A stretch of 64,000 bases of DNA from DASQPR01 sp963836775 (GTDB taxonomy: Bacteria; Actinomycetota; Actinomycetes; Mycobacteriales; Micromonosporaceae): the NCBI GenBank assembly GCA_963836775.1, contig CAWIKR010000002.1, positions 1,798,001-1,862,000 of the forward strand. Reading direction: 5' to 3'. Shown here in pieces: positions 1-8,329 of this stretch (positions are counted from its first letter, which is position 1; each line of letters opens with the position of its first letter). The notes beneath the pieces were generated by a model. The model saw nothing but the letters and a program-made list of their open reading frames with translations, made no database searches and was not told the DNA's origin. The translations under genes and the position numbers were made by a program.

Positions 1-14
1 CTTCGCGCGCTAAT

Positions 15-74
15 GCACGGGCGTGGACTCCGCCGCATCGCCTCGCTTGGAGGCAGCGGAGTCCACGCCCGTGC
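15..74. terminator. Perfect 19-bp inverted repeat, probable bidirectional terminator
   Basis: Bases 15-33 are exactly complementary to 56-74, with a 22-nt loop. The hairpin lies 28 bp beyond the stop of the minus-strand regulator at 103-633. There is no U tract, as is common for actinobacterial terminators. Confidence 0.7.
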
Positions 75-102
75 GTTCCGGGTCACTCGCAGGGCAGCCG
101 GC

Positions 103-633
103 TCACTCGCTGGGCAGCCGGGGCACGTCGGTGCGGTAAACGCTGAGCACGACGCCGTAGGCCTCACCGTCGTCGCCGTCGAGTCCTCGCGCCACGCCGG
201 CCAGCCGCTGAATCAGGTCGTTGGCCTGGTCTTCAGTGAGCCGCACATGAGTCAGAAGGGTCTGTTCGGGCTCCCCCGGAGTCATCTCGTCGGCCGCCGC
301 ACGCAGCAGGAATTGGGCACCACCGATGCCCGGAAGCTCCGGCCGGAGAGTGCTCGCGACCAGCTCGAAGTACTGCTCGGTGCCACCCCTGACGGTCCGG
401 GTCCGGGCCGGCCGGAGCAGGCCCGAGTCGAGCAGCACCTTGACGTGATATCCGACCGTGCCCTTCGTTGAGCCGAGAACCGCGGCGAGTTGCCCGAGGG
501 TTGCCGGCCGCTGCCGGAGGACGTTGACGAGCCGGTGCCGGAGTGGGTGCCCCAGCGCCTTGAACTGTTCGGGCGTGTCAAGAACGAGTTCGTCGTCGTC
601 GGCCACGCCATAAGCGTCCAGGTTTCTCGCCAC
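103..633 (-). CDS. ArsR-like winged-helix transcriptional regulator
   Basis: 176-aa protein, GTG start. Residues about 20-80 form a winged helix-turn-helix of the ArsR/HTH_20 kind: it opens with LDTPEQFKALGHPLRHRL, followed by a recognition region reading STKGTVGYHVKVL and a basic wing (RPARTRTVRGG). The C-terminal 90 residues resemble the effector or dimerisation part of actinobacterial helix-turn-helix proteins of this size. There are no metal-binding cysteines, so a metal sensor role is unlikely. It is divergent from the O-methyltransferase gene at 697, across a 63-bp gap holding an imperfect palindrome, so it probably controls that gene and itself. The last 20 bp of the gene are tandemly repeated just past the stop (81-100 against 101-120). 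Confidence 0.85.
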   Translation of the reverse strand: MARNLDAYGVADDDELVLDTPEQFKALGHPLRHRLVNVLRQRPATLGQLAAVLGSTKGTVGYHVKVLLDSGLLRPARTRTVRGGTEQYFELVASTLRPELPGIGGAQFLLRAAADEMTPGEPEQTLLTHVRLTEDQANDLIQRLAGVARGLDGDDGEAYGVVLSVYRTDVPRLPSE

Positions 634-671
634 TTTCTCAACCCGGGCATTCGCGTCGGCCTTGCCAAAGT

Positions 672-687
672 GTCGAGAATACTAGAC
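672..687. promoter_or_regulatory. Candidate operator between arsR-like gene and O-methyltransferase
   Basis: GTCGAGAATACTAGAC is an imperfect 16-bp palindrome (12 of 16 symmetric). It is AT-rich for this genome and sits 9 bp before the ATG of the methyltransferase and 39 bp from the regulator start. Its position fits autoregulation; the assignment is inferred. Confidence 0.4.
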
Positions 688-696
688 GCTTGACGC

Positions 697-1347
697 ATGA
701 CTGATCTGATCGACCCGGCCCTGGATGCCTACCTTCTCCAGCATGTGACGCCCGCCGACCAGTTGCTCCGGGACCTGGCCGACGAGACCCGGGCCGCCAC
801 CGGCGGCGCTTCCCGGATGCAGATCTCCCACGACGAGGGCGCTTTCCTCACGATGCTCACCCAACTGACCGGCACGAAGCTGGCCGTCGAGGTCGGCACG
901 TTCACCGGATACTCGTCAATCTGCATCGCCCGCGGGCTCGCGCCGGCCGGCAAGCTGATCGCTTGCGACGTCAGTGAAGAGTGGACCGCGATCGCCCGGA
1001 AATACTGGTCTCGTGCGGGTGTTGACGACCGGATCGAGCTTCGGATCGCGCCGGCGGTGGAGACTCTCCGCGCACTGCCGACCGACACGGTCATCGACTT
1101 CGCGTTCATCGACGCCGACAAGACCGGATATCCGGACTACTACCAGGAGATCCTCACCCGGCTCCGGCCCGGCGGTGTGATCGCGCTGGACAACATGTTC
1201 CAGGGTGGCCGGGTGCTGGATCCGACCAACGACAGCCCGGACACGGTCGCGATCCGCGACCTGAACACGGCCATCGCCGCCGACGATCGGGTCGACGCGG
1301 TGCTGCTGGCGATCCGGGATGGCGTGATGGTGGTGCGGAAGCGCTAG
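697..1347 (+). CDS. Class I SAM-dependent O-methyltransferase (caffeoyl-CoA OMT family)
   Basis: 216 aa, the usual length for the metal-dependent OMT3 family. It transfers a methyl group from S-adenosylmethionine to a hydroxylated small molecule. Motif I reads AVEVGTFTGYSSICIARGL (about residues 63-81). The conserved acid and metal-binding region follows as FAFIDADKTGYPDYYQEIL, then RPGGVIALDNMFQGG, which matches the family's metal-ligand Asp-Asn. Substrate cannot be told. The ATG at 697 has no clear ribosome-binding site, so the transcript may be leaderless. Divergent from the ArsR-like regulator, which probably controls it. Confidence 0.9.
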   Translation: MTDLIDPALDAYLLQHVTPADQLLRDLADETRAATGGASRMQISHDEGAFLTMLTQLTGTKLAVEVGTFTGYSSICIARGLAPAGKLIACDVSEEWTAIARKYWSRAGVDDRIELRIAPAVETLRALPTDTVIDFAFIDADKTGYPDYYQEILTRLRPGGVIALDNMFQGGRVLDPTNDSPDTVAIRDLNTAIAADDRVDAVLLAIRDGVMVVRKR

Positions 1348-1408
1348 CCGTTCGCGGTCTTGGTTGGGCGACGTGGTCATCGCGCGGCGCGGTCGGCGCG
1401 CGAGGTGG

Positions 1409-2539
1409 TCAACGCGCGACGGCGTCGGCGCCGAACTCCCAGCTCGGTACGGCAACGGACGGCTCGGACTGGGCGACGCCCGCATATTCCATCAGGACCA
1501 GCGCGATGTCGTCGTCGAGCTTGCCCTCGACCCACTCGACGAGCGCCGACTCCAGTGACGCGAGGCCGTCGGCGACCGTTCCGTGTCCGAGCAGGCCCCA
1601 CGCCCGCTCGGTGATCGGGAAGAACTCGCCGTCCCGGCGGGCTTCGGCGAGCCCGTCGGTGAAGAGCAGGATCCGGTCGCCCGGCTCGAGGCGATCCACC
1701 CGGGTGGTGACCTCGGGCATGAAGCCGAGTGGCGGCGCACTGCTCGGCGGTTCCAGTGGAATCACCTCGCCGCGGCGCAGCAGCAGCGGGGCCGGATGGC
1801 CACAGTTGACGATCGTCAGGGTGCCGCCCCGCTCTTCGGCGATGGCGATCGTGACGAAGTCTTCCTCGCCGACCGAACGTGCTACGGCCCGGTCCAGGTC
1901 GGCGACGACCGTACGCAGATCCGACCGCTCGTGCGCCACGTGCCGGTAGGCGCCGAGAACCGCGCTGGCCAGGCGTACCGCCTCAAGACCTTTGCCGCGG
2001 ACGTCTCCGATGATCATCCGGACGCCGTAGGTCGTGTCCAGAGCCTCGTAGAGATCGCCGCCGATGTCGGCTGCGGCGCTCGCGGAGATGTAGCGGCCGG
2101 CCACGGCGAGTGGGCCGACCTGCGGGCCGAGCGGAGCGAGCACCGCCGCTTGGGCGACGCTCGCGAGCCGGGACAGTTCGGTGACGCGCTCGGCTTGGCG
2201 GGCGCGGAAGGTGCCGACGATCGCGGCGATGCCGGTCGCGATGACGACGCCGCCGACGTTGATCAGCGAGGCACCGCTGGGCTGGCCGTGTGGGTACATG
2301 CCGAAGGCCAGGCCGACGGCGCTGGCGAGACCACCGACGATCAGCACTTCGGGCCAGGCACCGAAGGCCGCGGCCAGAAACGGGACGGCGGCGAGCAGGC
2401 CGATGTAGTTAGGCTTGCCGCCATCGGAGATTTCGACCAGCGAAATGATCGCGAGCAGCACAAGGGCCGCGCCGATGCCGGCGCGGGTTTCCTGACTCAT
2501 CCGGGCAAGGCCCAGCCGCTGTCTCACGTTCATGGCCAA
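1409..2539 (-). CDS. Membrane-anchored SpoIIE/RsbU-type PP2C phosphatase
   Basis: 376 aa. Residues about 20-110 hold four hydrophobic segments. A short linker follows, then a SpoIIE (PPM-type) phosphatase domain at about 130-355 with SAAADIGGDLYEAL, MIIGDVRGKGLEAVRLAS, IVNCGHPAPLLLRRG, LLFTDGLAEARRDGEFF and LDDDIALVLMEY, which carry the metal-binding aspartates. Such enzymes usually dephosphorylate anti-anti-sigma factors in partner-switching stress pathways. No PAS or GAF sensor and no kinase or STAS partner lies nearby, so the target is unknown. It is a lone gene, flanked by the terminator at 2701-2727. Confidence 0.9.
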   Translation of the reverse strand: MAMNVRQRLGLARMSQETRAGIGAALVLLAIISLVEISDGGKPNYIGLLAAVPFLAAAFGAWPEVLIVGGLASAVGLAFGMYPHGQPSGASLINVGGVVIATGIAAIVGTFRARQAERVTELSRLASVAQAAVLAPLGPQVGPLAVAGRYISASAAADIGGDLYEALDTTYGVRMIIGDVRGKGLEAVRLASAVLGAYRHVAHERSDLRTVVADLDRAVARSVGEEDFVTIAIAEERGGTLTIVNCGHPAPLLLRRGEVIPLEPPSSAPPLGFMPEVTTRVDRLEPGDRILLFTDGLAEARRDGEFFPITERAWGLLGHGTVADGLASLESALVEWVEGKLDDDIALVLMEYAGVAQSEPSVAVPSWEFGADAVAR

Positions 2540-2700
2540 CCGCGCTTTAGCATGCCTGATCGACCGCCCTGAACTTCATCGGCCGTGCGGCTGTCTATGC
2601 GAAGCCCTCGCGAGCCCAGATCCGCCGGGCGGCGGCACCGGCATCGGTTTTGAAGTCGCGTTAGGCCACCACCTGGGCAAATGTTCGGCAACCAGGCAAC

Positions 2701-2727
2701 GGCCCGGGCCTCTTAGAGGTCCGGGCC
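2701..2727. terminator. Stem-loop terminator (12-bp arms, TTA loop)
   Basis: Arm 2701-2712 pairs with 2716-2727 with one mismatch, and GGTTTG follows on the plus strand. It lies between the end of the peptidase gene (2819) and the start of the phosphatase gene (2539), so it would end the peptidase transcript. Confidence 0.65.
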
Positions 2728-2818
2728 GGTTTGTCCTGAAATATCGGTTGCGGGTGTCGGTCGGTCCGCTTTTCGTAGCCGTCTCGGCCATCCGCACAGC
2801 GAGTCCGGCCGGCCGATC

Positions 2819-4306
2819 TCAGCCCTGCGGCAGTGTCACGAAGTCCGCGAGCTGCTGCGACTGCACCAGCCGGCTGGGCTCGTGGACATACATCATGTGG
2901 CCGGCCTCGTGGTAGGTGAACTCGATGTTGCTGCGAAGCTCCTCTGGGATCTCCAGGTGCGCGAAGGTGTGCTCAGCCGCGTAGTAGGGCGTGGCGCCGT
3001 CGTAGTAGCCGCAGGCCACGTGCACCCGCATGTGCGGGTTGGTCCGCATCGCTTCGGCCAGCTTGTCGGCGACGAAGATGTGCTTGCCCTCGAATTCCTT
3101 GTACGACCACGGGTAGACGCGCTCGGTCAAGATCTCGTATGAGAGGTCGTTCTGGTAGCCCAGCTCGGACCGGACATAGTGGTTGAGCGCGGCCGAGTAG
3201 GGGCCCATGATCGCGTCGATCGACGGGTCCACTGACATGTGCTCCTGGCCATAGTCGGCCTCCCAGCCCTTGAACCGGCCGTCGATCCGACCGACCGTAC
3301 GCCGCTCGTCGCGGAGCAACTCGGTGAAGAAGCGGATGTGCTCCGGGCGCAGGTTGACCCGATCCACGTAATCCTCGGTGAGACCGGTCAGTGACGCCAG
3401 CTTGGCCACTGCCGAGCTGCGCTCCTCCGGTGTCATCCGGCTGCCGCGCTGCAGTGCCCTCGGGTATTCCTGCGCGGCGAACGCCTCGGACTCGTCCAGC
3501 ACCTCGCGGAGCGGTCGGTCGTCGAGCTTGCCGTGGTAGTGGGCGATCGCGGTGTAGGTCGGCAGGAACTGCACGAAGGCGTCATCGTTGAAACCGCCGA
3601 AGTGGCTGCTGCCCCAGTCCAGCACCGACGAGATCAGCATCAGGCCGTTGACGTAGAGCGCGTACTTCTCCTGCAGATGACGGGAGAGCGCCGCCGCCCG
3701 GGTAGTCCCGTAAGACTCGCCGCATAGGTACTTCGGCGACATCCACCGGCCGTTCCGCGACGTCCAGAGTCGGATCAGTTCGCCCACCGACTCGATGTCG
3801 CCGCCGAAACCGTGGAACTCCTTCGACTTCTCGCCCTTGACCGCCCGCGAGTAGCCGGTCGACACCGGGTCGATGAAGACCAGGTCGGAGTGGCGGAGCA
3901 GGGTCTCCTTGTTATCCAAGAGGTCGTACGGCGGCGGCATCAGATCGCCGGCGTCACCCATCGACACTCGCCGGGGACCGAGAAGCCCCATGTGCAACCA
4001 GACGCTGGACGAACCCGGACCTCCGTTGAACGCGAACGTGATCGGCCGCGTACGCGGATCGGCCCCGTCAACGGTGTAGGCGGTCACGAAGAGTTCGGCC
4101 TTCGGCGTCGCTCCGTCGAACTTGTCCTCGGTGTGGCCCTCCAGCCGCACCACGACCCGGCCGGTGGTGGCCGTGTAATTCAGGGTGCCGCCGTCGACCT
4201 GGAGGGTGTGATAGGTCGTGACGAGATCATCTTTCGGACCGTCGGACTTCCCGGCCGACGTGTCGGCGTCCGCGATCTTGTCACCGGCAGTCTTGTCGTC
4301 GCTCAT
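2819..4306 (-). CDS. S10 family serine carboxypeptidase
   Basis: 495 aa, alpha/beta-hydrolase fold. The oxyanion-hole motif is FNGGPGSSS (residues about 93-101). The nucleophile is Ser198 in CGESYGTT. The other triad members are probably Asp436 (CGYYDGATP) and His470 (YHEAGHMMYV). These enzymes remove C-terminal residues from peptides. The N-terminus is acidic with no signal peptide or membrane segment, so unlike yeast or plant relatives it appears cytoplasmic. Monocistronic, ending at the hairpin at 2701-2727. Confidence 0.92.
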   Translation of the reverse strand: MSDDKTAGDKIADADTSAGKSDGPKDDLVTTYHTLQVDGGTLNYTATTGRVVVRLEGHTEDKFDGATPKAELFVTAYTVDGADPRTRPITFAFNGGPGSSSVWLHMGLLGPRRVSMGDAGDLMPPPYDLLDNKETLLRHSDLVFIDPVSTGYSRAVKGEKSKEFHGFGGDIESVGELIRLWTSRNGRWMSPKYLCGESYGTTRAAALSRHLQEKYALYVNGLMLISSVLDWGSSHFGGFNDDAFVQFLPTYTAIAHYHGKLDDRPLREVLDESEAFAAQEYPRALQRGSRMTPEERSSAVAKLASLTGLTEDYVDRVNLRPEHIRFFTELLRDERRTVGRIDGRFKGWEADYGQEHMSVDPSIDAIMGPYSAALNHYVRSELGYQNDLSYEILTERVYPWSYKEFEGKHIFVADKLAEAMRTNPHMRVHVACGYYDGATPYYAAEHTFAHLEIPEELRSNIEFTYHEAGHMMYVHEPSRLVQSQQLADFVTLPQG

Positions 4307-4407
4307 GAGAGTGGAGCCTACGTGCGGCTTCTACGCCGTGACAGGCCCGATCGCCCGCGCTCTACCCGATGCTCGCGCAGCCCTATCCGGTACAGTGTTG
4401 AGCGCAC

Positions 4408-4481
4408 GCGGGTGTAGTTCAATGGCAGAACATCAGCTTCCCAAGCTGACAGTGCGGGTTCGATTCCCGTCACCCGCTCCA
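4408..4481 (+). tRNA. tRNA-Gly (anticodon CCC)
   Basis: 74 nt with CCA encoded. The acceptor GCGGGTG pairs with CACCCGC. The D arm GTTC/GAAC, the anticodon stem TCAGC/GCTGA with loop TTCCCAA (anticodon CCC), and the T arm CGGGTTCGATTCCCG are all canonical. Its 3' end recurs twice downstream (5462-5512 and 8330-8355), marking it as a recombination or integration site. Confidence 0.95.
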
Positions 4482-4567
4482 ATTCCTGGAGGCCGAGCGA
4501 GCCCCGGACCCGGCGCCGTGGCGTTCTCCGTCGAGACTACTAACGATCTTGTGGTCCATTAGCCCCG
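4431..4567 (+). repeat. Direct repeat, copy 1 (within and downstream of tRNA-Gly)
   Basis: From the anticodon stem of the tRNA through 4481 the match to 5462-5512 is 48 of 51 bases. The similarity continues, with small indels, through a shared tail (GGCGTTCTCCGTCGAG, CTACTAACGATCTTGTG, CCATTAGCC) to about 4567. This is the reference copy, since it contains the functional tRNA. Confidence 0.8.
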
Positions 4568-4855
4568 GCGACGTCAGGCAAGAGTCAGCAACAGCGCTGG
4601 CGCCGGAGTCGCCGGCAGTCCTTATCTAGTCCTCAAGACACCGGATCACGACCAGAAACACTGTGCAGCGTCGGACGGCATCTCCGCAGGTCGGACGCAG
4701 TTGGCCCGGTAGACCGGCCAACCAACTTGATCTCTTATGCGTAGGTCCGAGGCCGACGAGGTATCTACGACCGTGTGCGCGATGCGCGGTTGACGGCGAG
4801 CAGGCCGTGTACGGATGGGACGTCGCCGCGGCTCGCTGTGCCGTAGCCTCCTGGC
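4568..4855. other. Gene-free stretch after tRNA-Gly
   Basis: No supportable coding sequence was found. It lies inside the unit bounded by repeat copies 1 and 2. GGAGTCGCCGGCAGTC near 4608 has a weak counterpart after copy 2 (near 5605), so the duplication once reached this far. Confidence 0.5.
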
Positions 4856-5305
4856 GTGTCAATCGTCGATGAGCGAGAGCACGCGATCCTTGGCCGAACC
4901 AATCGGGTCCGGCTAACCGGTGCGCTGTGTGTTCTCGTCGCGGTCGTGATCGGGCTAGCTGGCTACCTGGTTGGGTCGTCGCGGGATCGCCATGCGGCCA
5001 CCGCGACGGTGTTGCGCGGAACCGTGACCTGGTCTAACCAGCAGACTCGCCTCGTCGCGTTTCAGGAAGACGGAGTCACCCGCCAGCCAAACGATGGCGA
5101 TGCGATCTATTCGGTGGTGGCCGGCGAATGGCAGGACGCATCCGGATTGATCCGTTCGGACGGCGTCTACCCGACCTGCCTCGCTAGCGAAGGCGACAGC
5201 CCGGTTTCGATGGATCGCCACCACGTCGAGCTGACAGTTCTTGACTGGGACACCGGTGGGGTGCAACGGGTGCACATTGCGGTGCGAGTTCGCTGTCTCG
5301 ACTAA
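4856..5305 (+). CDS. Hypothetical membrane-anchored protein
   Basis: 149 aa, GTG start. A charged N-terminus (RTNRVR) is followed by one hydrophobic segment at residues about 20-42 (LTGALCVLVAVVIGLAGYLV). The remaining 105 residues would lie outside the cell; two cysteines (in YPTCLAS and VRCLD) could form a disulfide. No family recognised. It is the only gene between repeat copies 1 and 2 of the tRNA-Gly region, so it may have arrived with that unit or been caught in a duplication. Confidence 0.65.
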   Translation: MSIVDEREHAILGRTNRVRLTGALCVLVAVVIGLAGYLVGSSRDRHAATATVLRGTVTWSNQQTRLVAFQEDGVTRQPNDGDAIYSVVAGEWQDASGLIRSDGVYPTCLASEGDSPVSMDRHHVELTVLDWDTGGVQRVHIAVRVRCLD

Positions 5306-5461
5306 CAGGGGCGACCGCGGGATGCCGAGTCGGCGGATCTCAATGCGACGTCCTGGACACGTCGGGCCATTAACGGTCCACTAAGCCCGACGCATCGAGG
5401 TCACTCAAGGCCAAAGCCGTCCACAGTTCAACCAGTTAGCAAGGCTTGGACGTTGAGCGAG
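5306..5461. other. Gene-free stretch before repeat copy 2
   Basis: No coding sequence, RNA gene or hairpin that I can support. Together with copy 2 and the leader of the pyrF-like gene it makes a 382-bp gap. Confidence 0.4.
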
Positions 5462-5600
5462 CATCCGATTCCCGAGCTGACAGTGCGGGTTCGATTCCCG
5501 TCACCCGCTCCAATTCCTGGGGCCGAGCCCCAGACCCCACGCCGGTGGCGTTCTCCGTCGAGGCTACTAACGATCTTGTGAGCCAAGCGGGCCATTAGCC
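5462..5600 (+). repeat. Direct repeat, copy 2 (tRNA-Gly 3' part, pseudo-tRNA)
   Basis: Bases 5462-5512 repeat the anticodon arm through CCA of the tRNA at 4408 with three mismatches. The acceptor 5' strand and D arm are absent, so it cannot be a tRNA. Downstream similarity to copy 1 extends to about 5600. The unit spacing is 1,031 bp. Confidence 0.85.
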
Positions 5601-5687
5601 GTGGTCGGAGTCGCCTGCCAGCCTTGAGGATGGGCGCCGTCGCGCTGGTGCCTCCGTGTCACATTGGTTGGGACTACGGATGAGGTG

Positions 5688-6401
5688 ATGAATAATCACG
5701 CCGTGGAGCCGAACGGCAACATCATCGTCGCCCTGGATTACCACAACCGCGCGACCGCTGCTCACGTTGTCGAGCGACTGGGCGACGAGTGCGGTTTCTA
5801 CAAGGTTGGGCTGGAACTCCTCACAGCGGTTGGTCCGAATATTGTCAAGCACCTTGTGGCACAGGGAAAGAAGGTCCTCCTGGACCTCAAGCTCTTTGAG
5901 ATCCCGAATTCGGTCGCTGGTGCGATCCGCGGCGCTGGTGCGTTGGGCGTGCACATGGTGACCGTGCACAGCATGGGCGGGACAGGCATCCTGACTGCCG
6001 CCGTCGATGCCGCCGGCGACTTTCCCGATCTGCGTGTGCTTGCCTTGACCGTGGTCACCAGCATGACCGACGCGGATCTTGCCGACATCGGCGTGAGCGT
6101 TTCGACGAAGCAGCAGGTGCTCCGGTTGGCCGGCCTGGCGGAGAGGGCAGGTTGCGATGGTGTGATCGCCTCGCCACAAGACGTCGCCGACCTGCGGAGC
6201 GTGCTGGGAATCGGGGCACTGATCGTGACACCGGGAGTCGCCCTGGCGGGCGACTTGCCAGCGGAGCACGCCCGCCCAGGAACGCCGCGCGCTGCCATGG
6301 CTGCGGGAGCCTCGCACGTTATCGTCGGTCGCACGATCACACGCGCCGCCGACCCGCTAGCGGCGTTTCGTCGAATCCACGCCGACATCACTCGCAACTG
6401 A
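5688..6401 (+). CDS. pyrF-like: Orotidine 5'-phosphate decarboxylase-like protein (short type)
   Basis: About 237 aa, TIM barrel of the OMP decarboxylase superfamily. Visible family features: IIVALDYHN (first catalytic-site Asp), FYKVGLELL (Lys39), LLDLKLFEIPNSV, VHSMGG, IASPQDV, VTPGV and the phosphate-binding VGRTITRA. True OMP decarboxylases carry D-x-K-x-x-D in the third motif. Here it is Asp66-Lys68-Glu71, so the last Asp is replaced by Glu. It may be a functional variant, a decarboxylase for another substrate, or a decaying copy. It lies alone between tRNA-Gly repeats rather than in a pyrimidine operon, and it is of the short type, whereas the actinobacterial pyr-operon enzyme is usually the longer one. 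The start is uncertain: ATG 5688 has a close GAGG, and an in-frame TTG at 5664 exists. Confidence 0.8.
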   Translation: MNNHAVEPNGNIIVALDYHNRATAAHVVERLGDECGFYKVGLELLTAVGPNIVKHLVAQGKKVLLDLKLFEIPNSVAGAIRGAGALGVHMVTVHSMGGTGILTAAVDAAGDFPDLRVLALTVVTSMTDADLADIGVSVSTKQQVLRLAGLAERAGCDGVIASPQDVADLRSVLGIGALIVTPGVALAGDLPAEHARPGTPRAAMAAGASHVIVGRTITRAADPLAAFRRIHADITRN

Positions 6402-6635
6402 CGCAAGCACAAGATCGTCTAACCGAGGATCGCAGCCCGGCCCGTTCTGATCTGACCTCTTTCTGGCCGCGTGCTGTCAATCGCCCACATCGTCGGGCAA
6501 ACCGCCCGATGTCGGAGGTCGGTACGCGTAGCGTTTTTAGCGCCAGTAGACACTAAGGGCATTGTCTGTCGAGCCGGCGCCACGTGCGTTGGTGTGCCGC
6601 CGGACCTGCCCGCGCAGCGTACGGGGGACTCATGA

Positions 6636-7043
6636 AGCAGCGAGCAGACGGCGACGCTTGAGGACGCACGGCGGGTAATCGCCGCCGGCGAGGAGCGCGC
6701 TCGCGAACTGGGCCAGCCGATGAACATCGCGGTCGTCGACGCCGGCGGCAACCTGATCGCACACGAGCGCATGGACGGCGCGTGGATCGGCAGCGTCGAC
6801 ATCTCGATCAACAAGGCGTTCACCGCTCGAGCATTCGACCTCGCGACGGAGGCGCTGGGCTCCAATTCCCAGCCAGGCAACCAGTTCTTCGGCATCCACG
6901 CCTCCAACGGCGGTCGCATCATGATCTTCGCCGGCGGCGTACCGCTGCTGTCCGACGGCGAGGTCGTCGGTGCGGTCGGCGTCAGCGGAGGCGACGGCAA
7001 GCAGGACCAGACGGTGGCCGAAGCCGCGGCCGGCGCCTTCTGA
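6636..7043 (+). pseudogene. GlcG/HbpS-family heme-binding protein, 5' end damaged
   Basis: The reading frame encodes an HbpS/GlcG domain: LEDARRVIAAGEERARELG, then MNIAVVDAGGNLIAHERMDG, ISINKAFTARAF, GGRIMIFAGGVPLLSDG and GAVGVSGG. Family-like sequence begins upstream of the first ATG (6720), yet no ATG, GTG or TTG occurs in frame between the stop at 6633-6635 and 6720. An ATG at 6632 opens a different frame that ends after nine codons, so a 1-nt frameshift near 6640-6660 would explain the pattern. Translation from 6720 would give a 107-aa protein lacking the first helix. It sits 22 bp before the formaldehyde dehydrogenase gene and is probably co-transcribed with it. Confidence 0.65.
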
Positions 7044-7065
7044 ACGCGCGGAGGGCCTGATCGAC

Positions 7066-8280
7066 ATGGCAGGAAACAAGGCAGTCATCTACCAGGGCCC
7101 GGGCCAGGTCACCGTGGAATCGGTGGACTATCCGGAGCTCGTGCTCAAACCAGGTCCCGGGGTTCCGCCGCTGAACGCGGACCGCCAATGCCCGCACGGC
7201 GTGATCCTGAAGGTGGTCTCCACCAATATCTGCGGCAGCGACCAGCATATGGTGCGTGGCCGCACCACGGCGCCGGTCGGGCTGATCCTCGGTCATGAGA
7301 TCACCGGCGAGGTGATCGAGAAGGGCCGCGATGTCGAGTACGTCAACGTCGGTGATCTGGTCTCGGTTCCGTTCAACGTCGCATGTGGCCGATGCCGCAA
7401 CTGCAAGGAAGGCAAGACCGGCATCTGCCTCAACGTCAACTCGCAGCCCGGCGGCGCCTACGGCTACGTCGATATGGGCGGCTGGCGGGGTGGCCAAGCC
7501 GAGTACGTCATGGTCCCGTATGCGGATTGGAATGTGCTGCGCTTCCCCGACAAGGACGAAGCGATGGCTCGTATCCGCGACCTGACGATGCTCTCGGACA
7601 TCTTCCCGACTGGCTACCACGGCTGCGTCACCGCCGGTGTCACCACGGGATCGACCGTGTACATCGCCGGCGCCGGTCCGGTCGGTCTGGCCGCCGCGAC
7701 GTCGGCGTTGCTGCTCGGCGCGTCGACGGTCATCGTCGGAGACGTCAACAAGGACCGCCTTGAACAGGCCCGCAGCTTCGGCTGCGAGACGATGGATGTC
7801 AGTGACGGTGAGCCGAAGGATCAGCTCGCGCAAATCCTCGGCACGCCGGAGGTCGATTGCGGCGTTGATTGCGTGGGCTTCGAAGCACACGGGCATGGCG
7901 CCGACGCGGGCATCGAAGCACCGGCGACCGTGCTGAACTCGCTGATGGAGGCCACCCGGGCTGGCGGCGCGTTGGGCATCCCCGGGCTTTACGTCACCGG
8001 CGACCCGGGTGCGAAGACCGAGGAAGCCAAGGTCGGGTCGCTGTCGATCCGGCTCGGTCTGGGCTGGGCGAAGTCCCACTCGTTCACCACCGGCCAATGC
8101 CCGGTCATGCGTTACCACCGGCAGCTGATGATGGCGATTCTGAGCGGACGTACCAACATCGCCCGCAACGTGAACGCGACAGTGATCTCACTCGATGAGG
8201 CGCCGCAGGGCTACACCGATTTCGACCATGGCATGGCCAAGAAGTTCGTGCTGGATCCACACGGACTGATCGGCTCCTGA
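7066..8280 (+). CDS. fdhA: Glutathione-independent formaldehyde dehydrogenase (zinc, NAD)
   Basis: 404 aa, zinc-dependent medium-chain dehydrogenase. The catalytic-zinc region reads TNICGSDQHMVRG and GHEITGEVI. Four structural-zinc cysteines lie in CGRCRNCKEGKTGIC. The Rossmann motif is GAGPVGLAAA. The family-specific insert QPGGAYGYVDMGGWRGGQA and the C-terminal VDCVGFEAHGHG match the Pseudomonas formaldehyde dismutase/dehydrogenase family, which oxidises formaldehyde with tightly bound NAD. ATG 7066 follows GGAGGG. It lies downstream of the damaged GlcG-like gene and ends just before a hairpin and the third tRNA-Gly fragment, so it may have been acquired with this unit. Confidence 0.92.
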   Translation: MAGNKAVIYQGPGQVTVESVDYPELVLKPGPGVPPLNADRQCPHGVILKVVSTNICGSDQHMVRGRTTAPVGLILGHEITGEVIEKGRDVEYVNVGDLVSVPFNVACGRCRNCKEGKTGICLNVNSQPGGAYGYVDMGGWRGGQAEYVMVPYADWNVLRFPDKDEAMARIRDLTMLSDIFPTGYHGCVTAGVTTGSTVYIAGAGPVGLAAATSALLLGASTVIVGDVNKDRLEQARSFGCETMDVSDGEPKDQLAQILGTPEVDCGVDCVGFEAHGHGADAGIEAPATVLNSLMEATRAGGALGIPGLYVTGDPGAKTEEAKVGSLSIRLGLGWAKSHSFTTGQCPVMRYHRQLMMAILSGRTNIARNVNATVISLDEAPQGYTDFDHGMAKKFVLDPHGLIGS

Positions 8281-8294
8281 GGCACATCTGACGA

Positions 8295-8320
8295 TTCGCG
8301 CGCAGAACCGTGCGCGCGAA
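8295..8320 (+). terminator. Stem-loop after fdhA
   Basis: TTCGCGCGCA (8295-8304) pairs perfectly with 8311-8320 across a 6-nt loop, 15 bp after the fdhA stop. Confidence 0.65.
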
Positions 8321-8329
8321 GCCGACGGT

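Noticed and set aside
5462..5512. A second tRNA-Gly gene
   Set aside because: Lacks the acceptor 5' strand and the D arm; only a 3' fragment.
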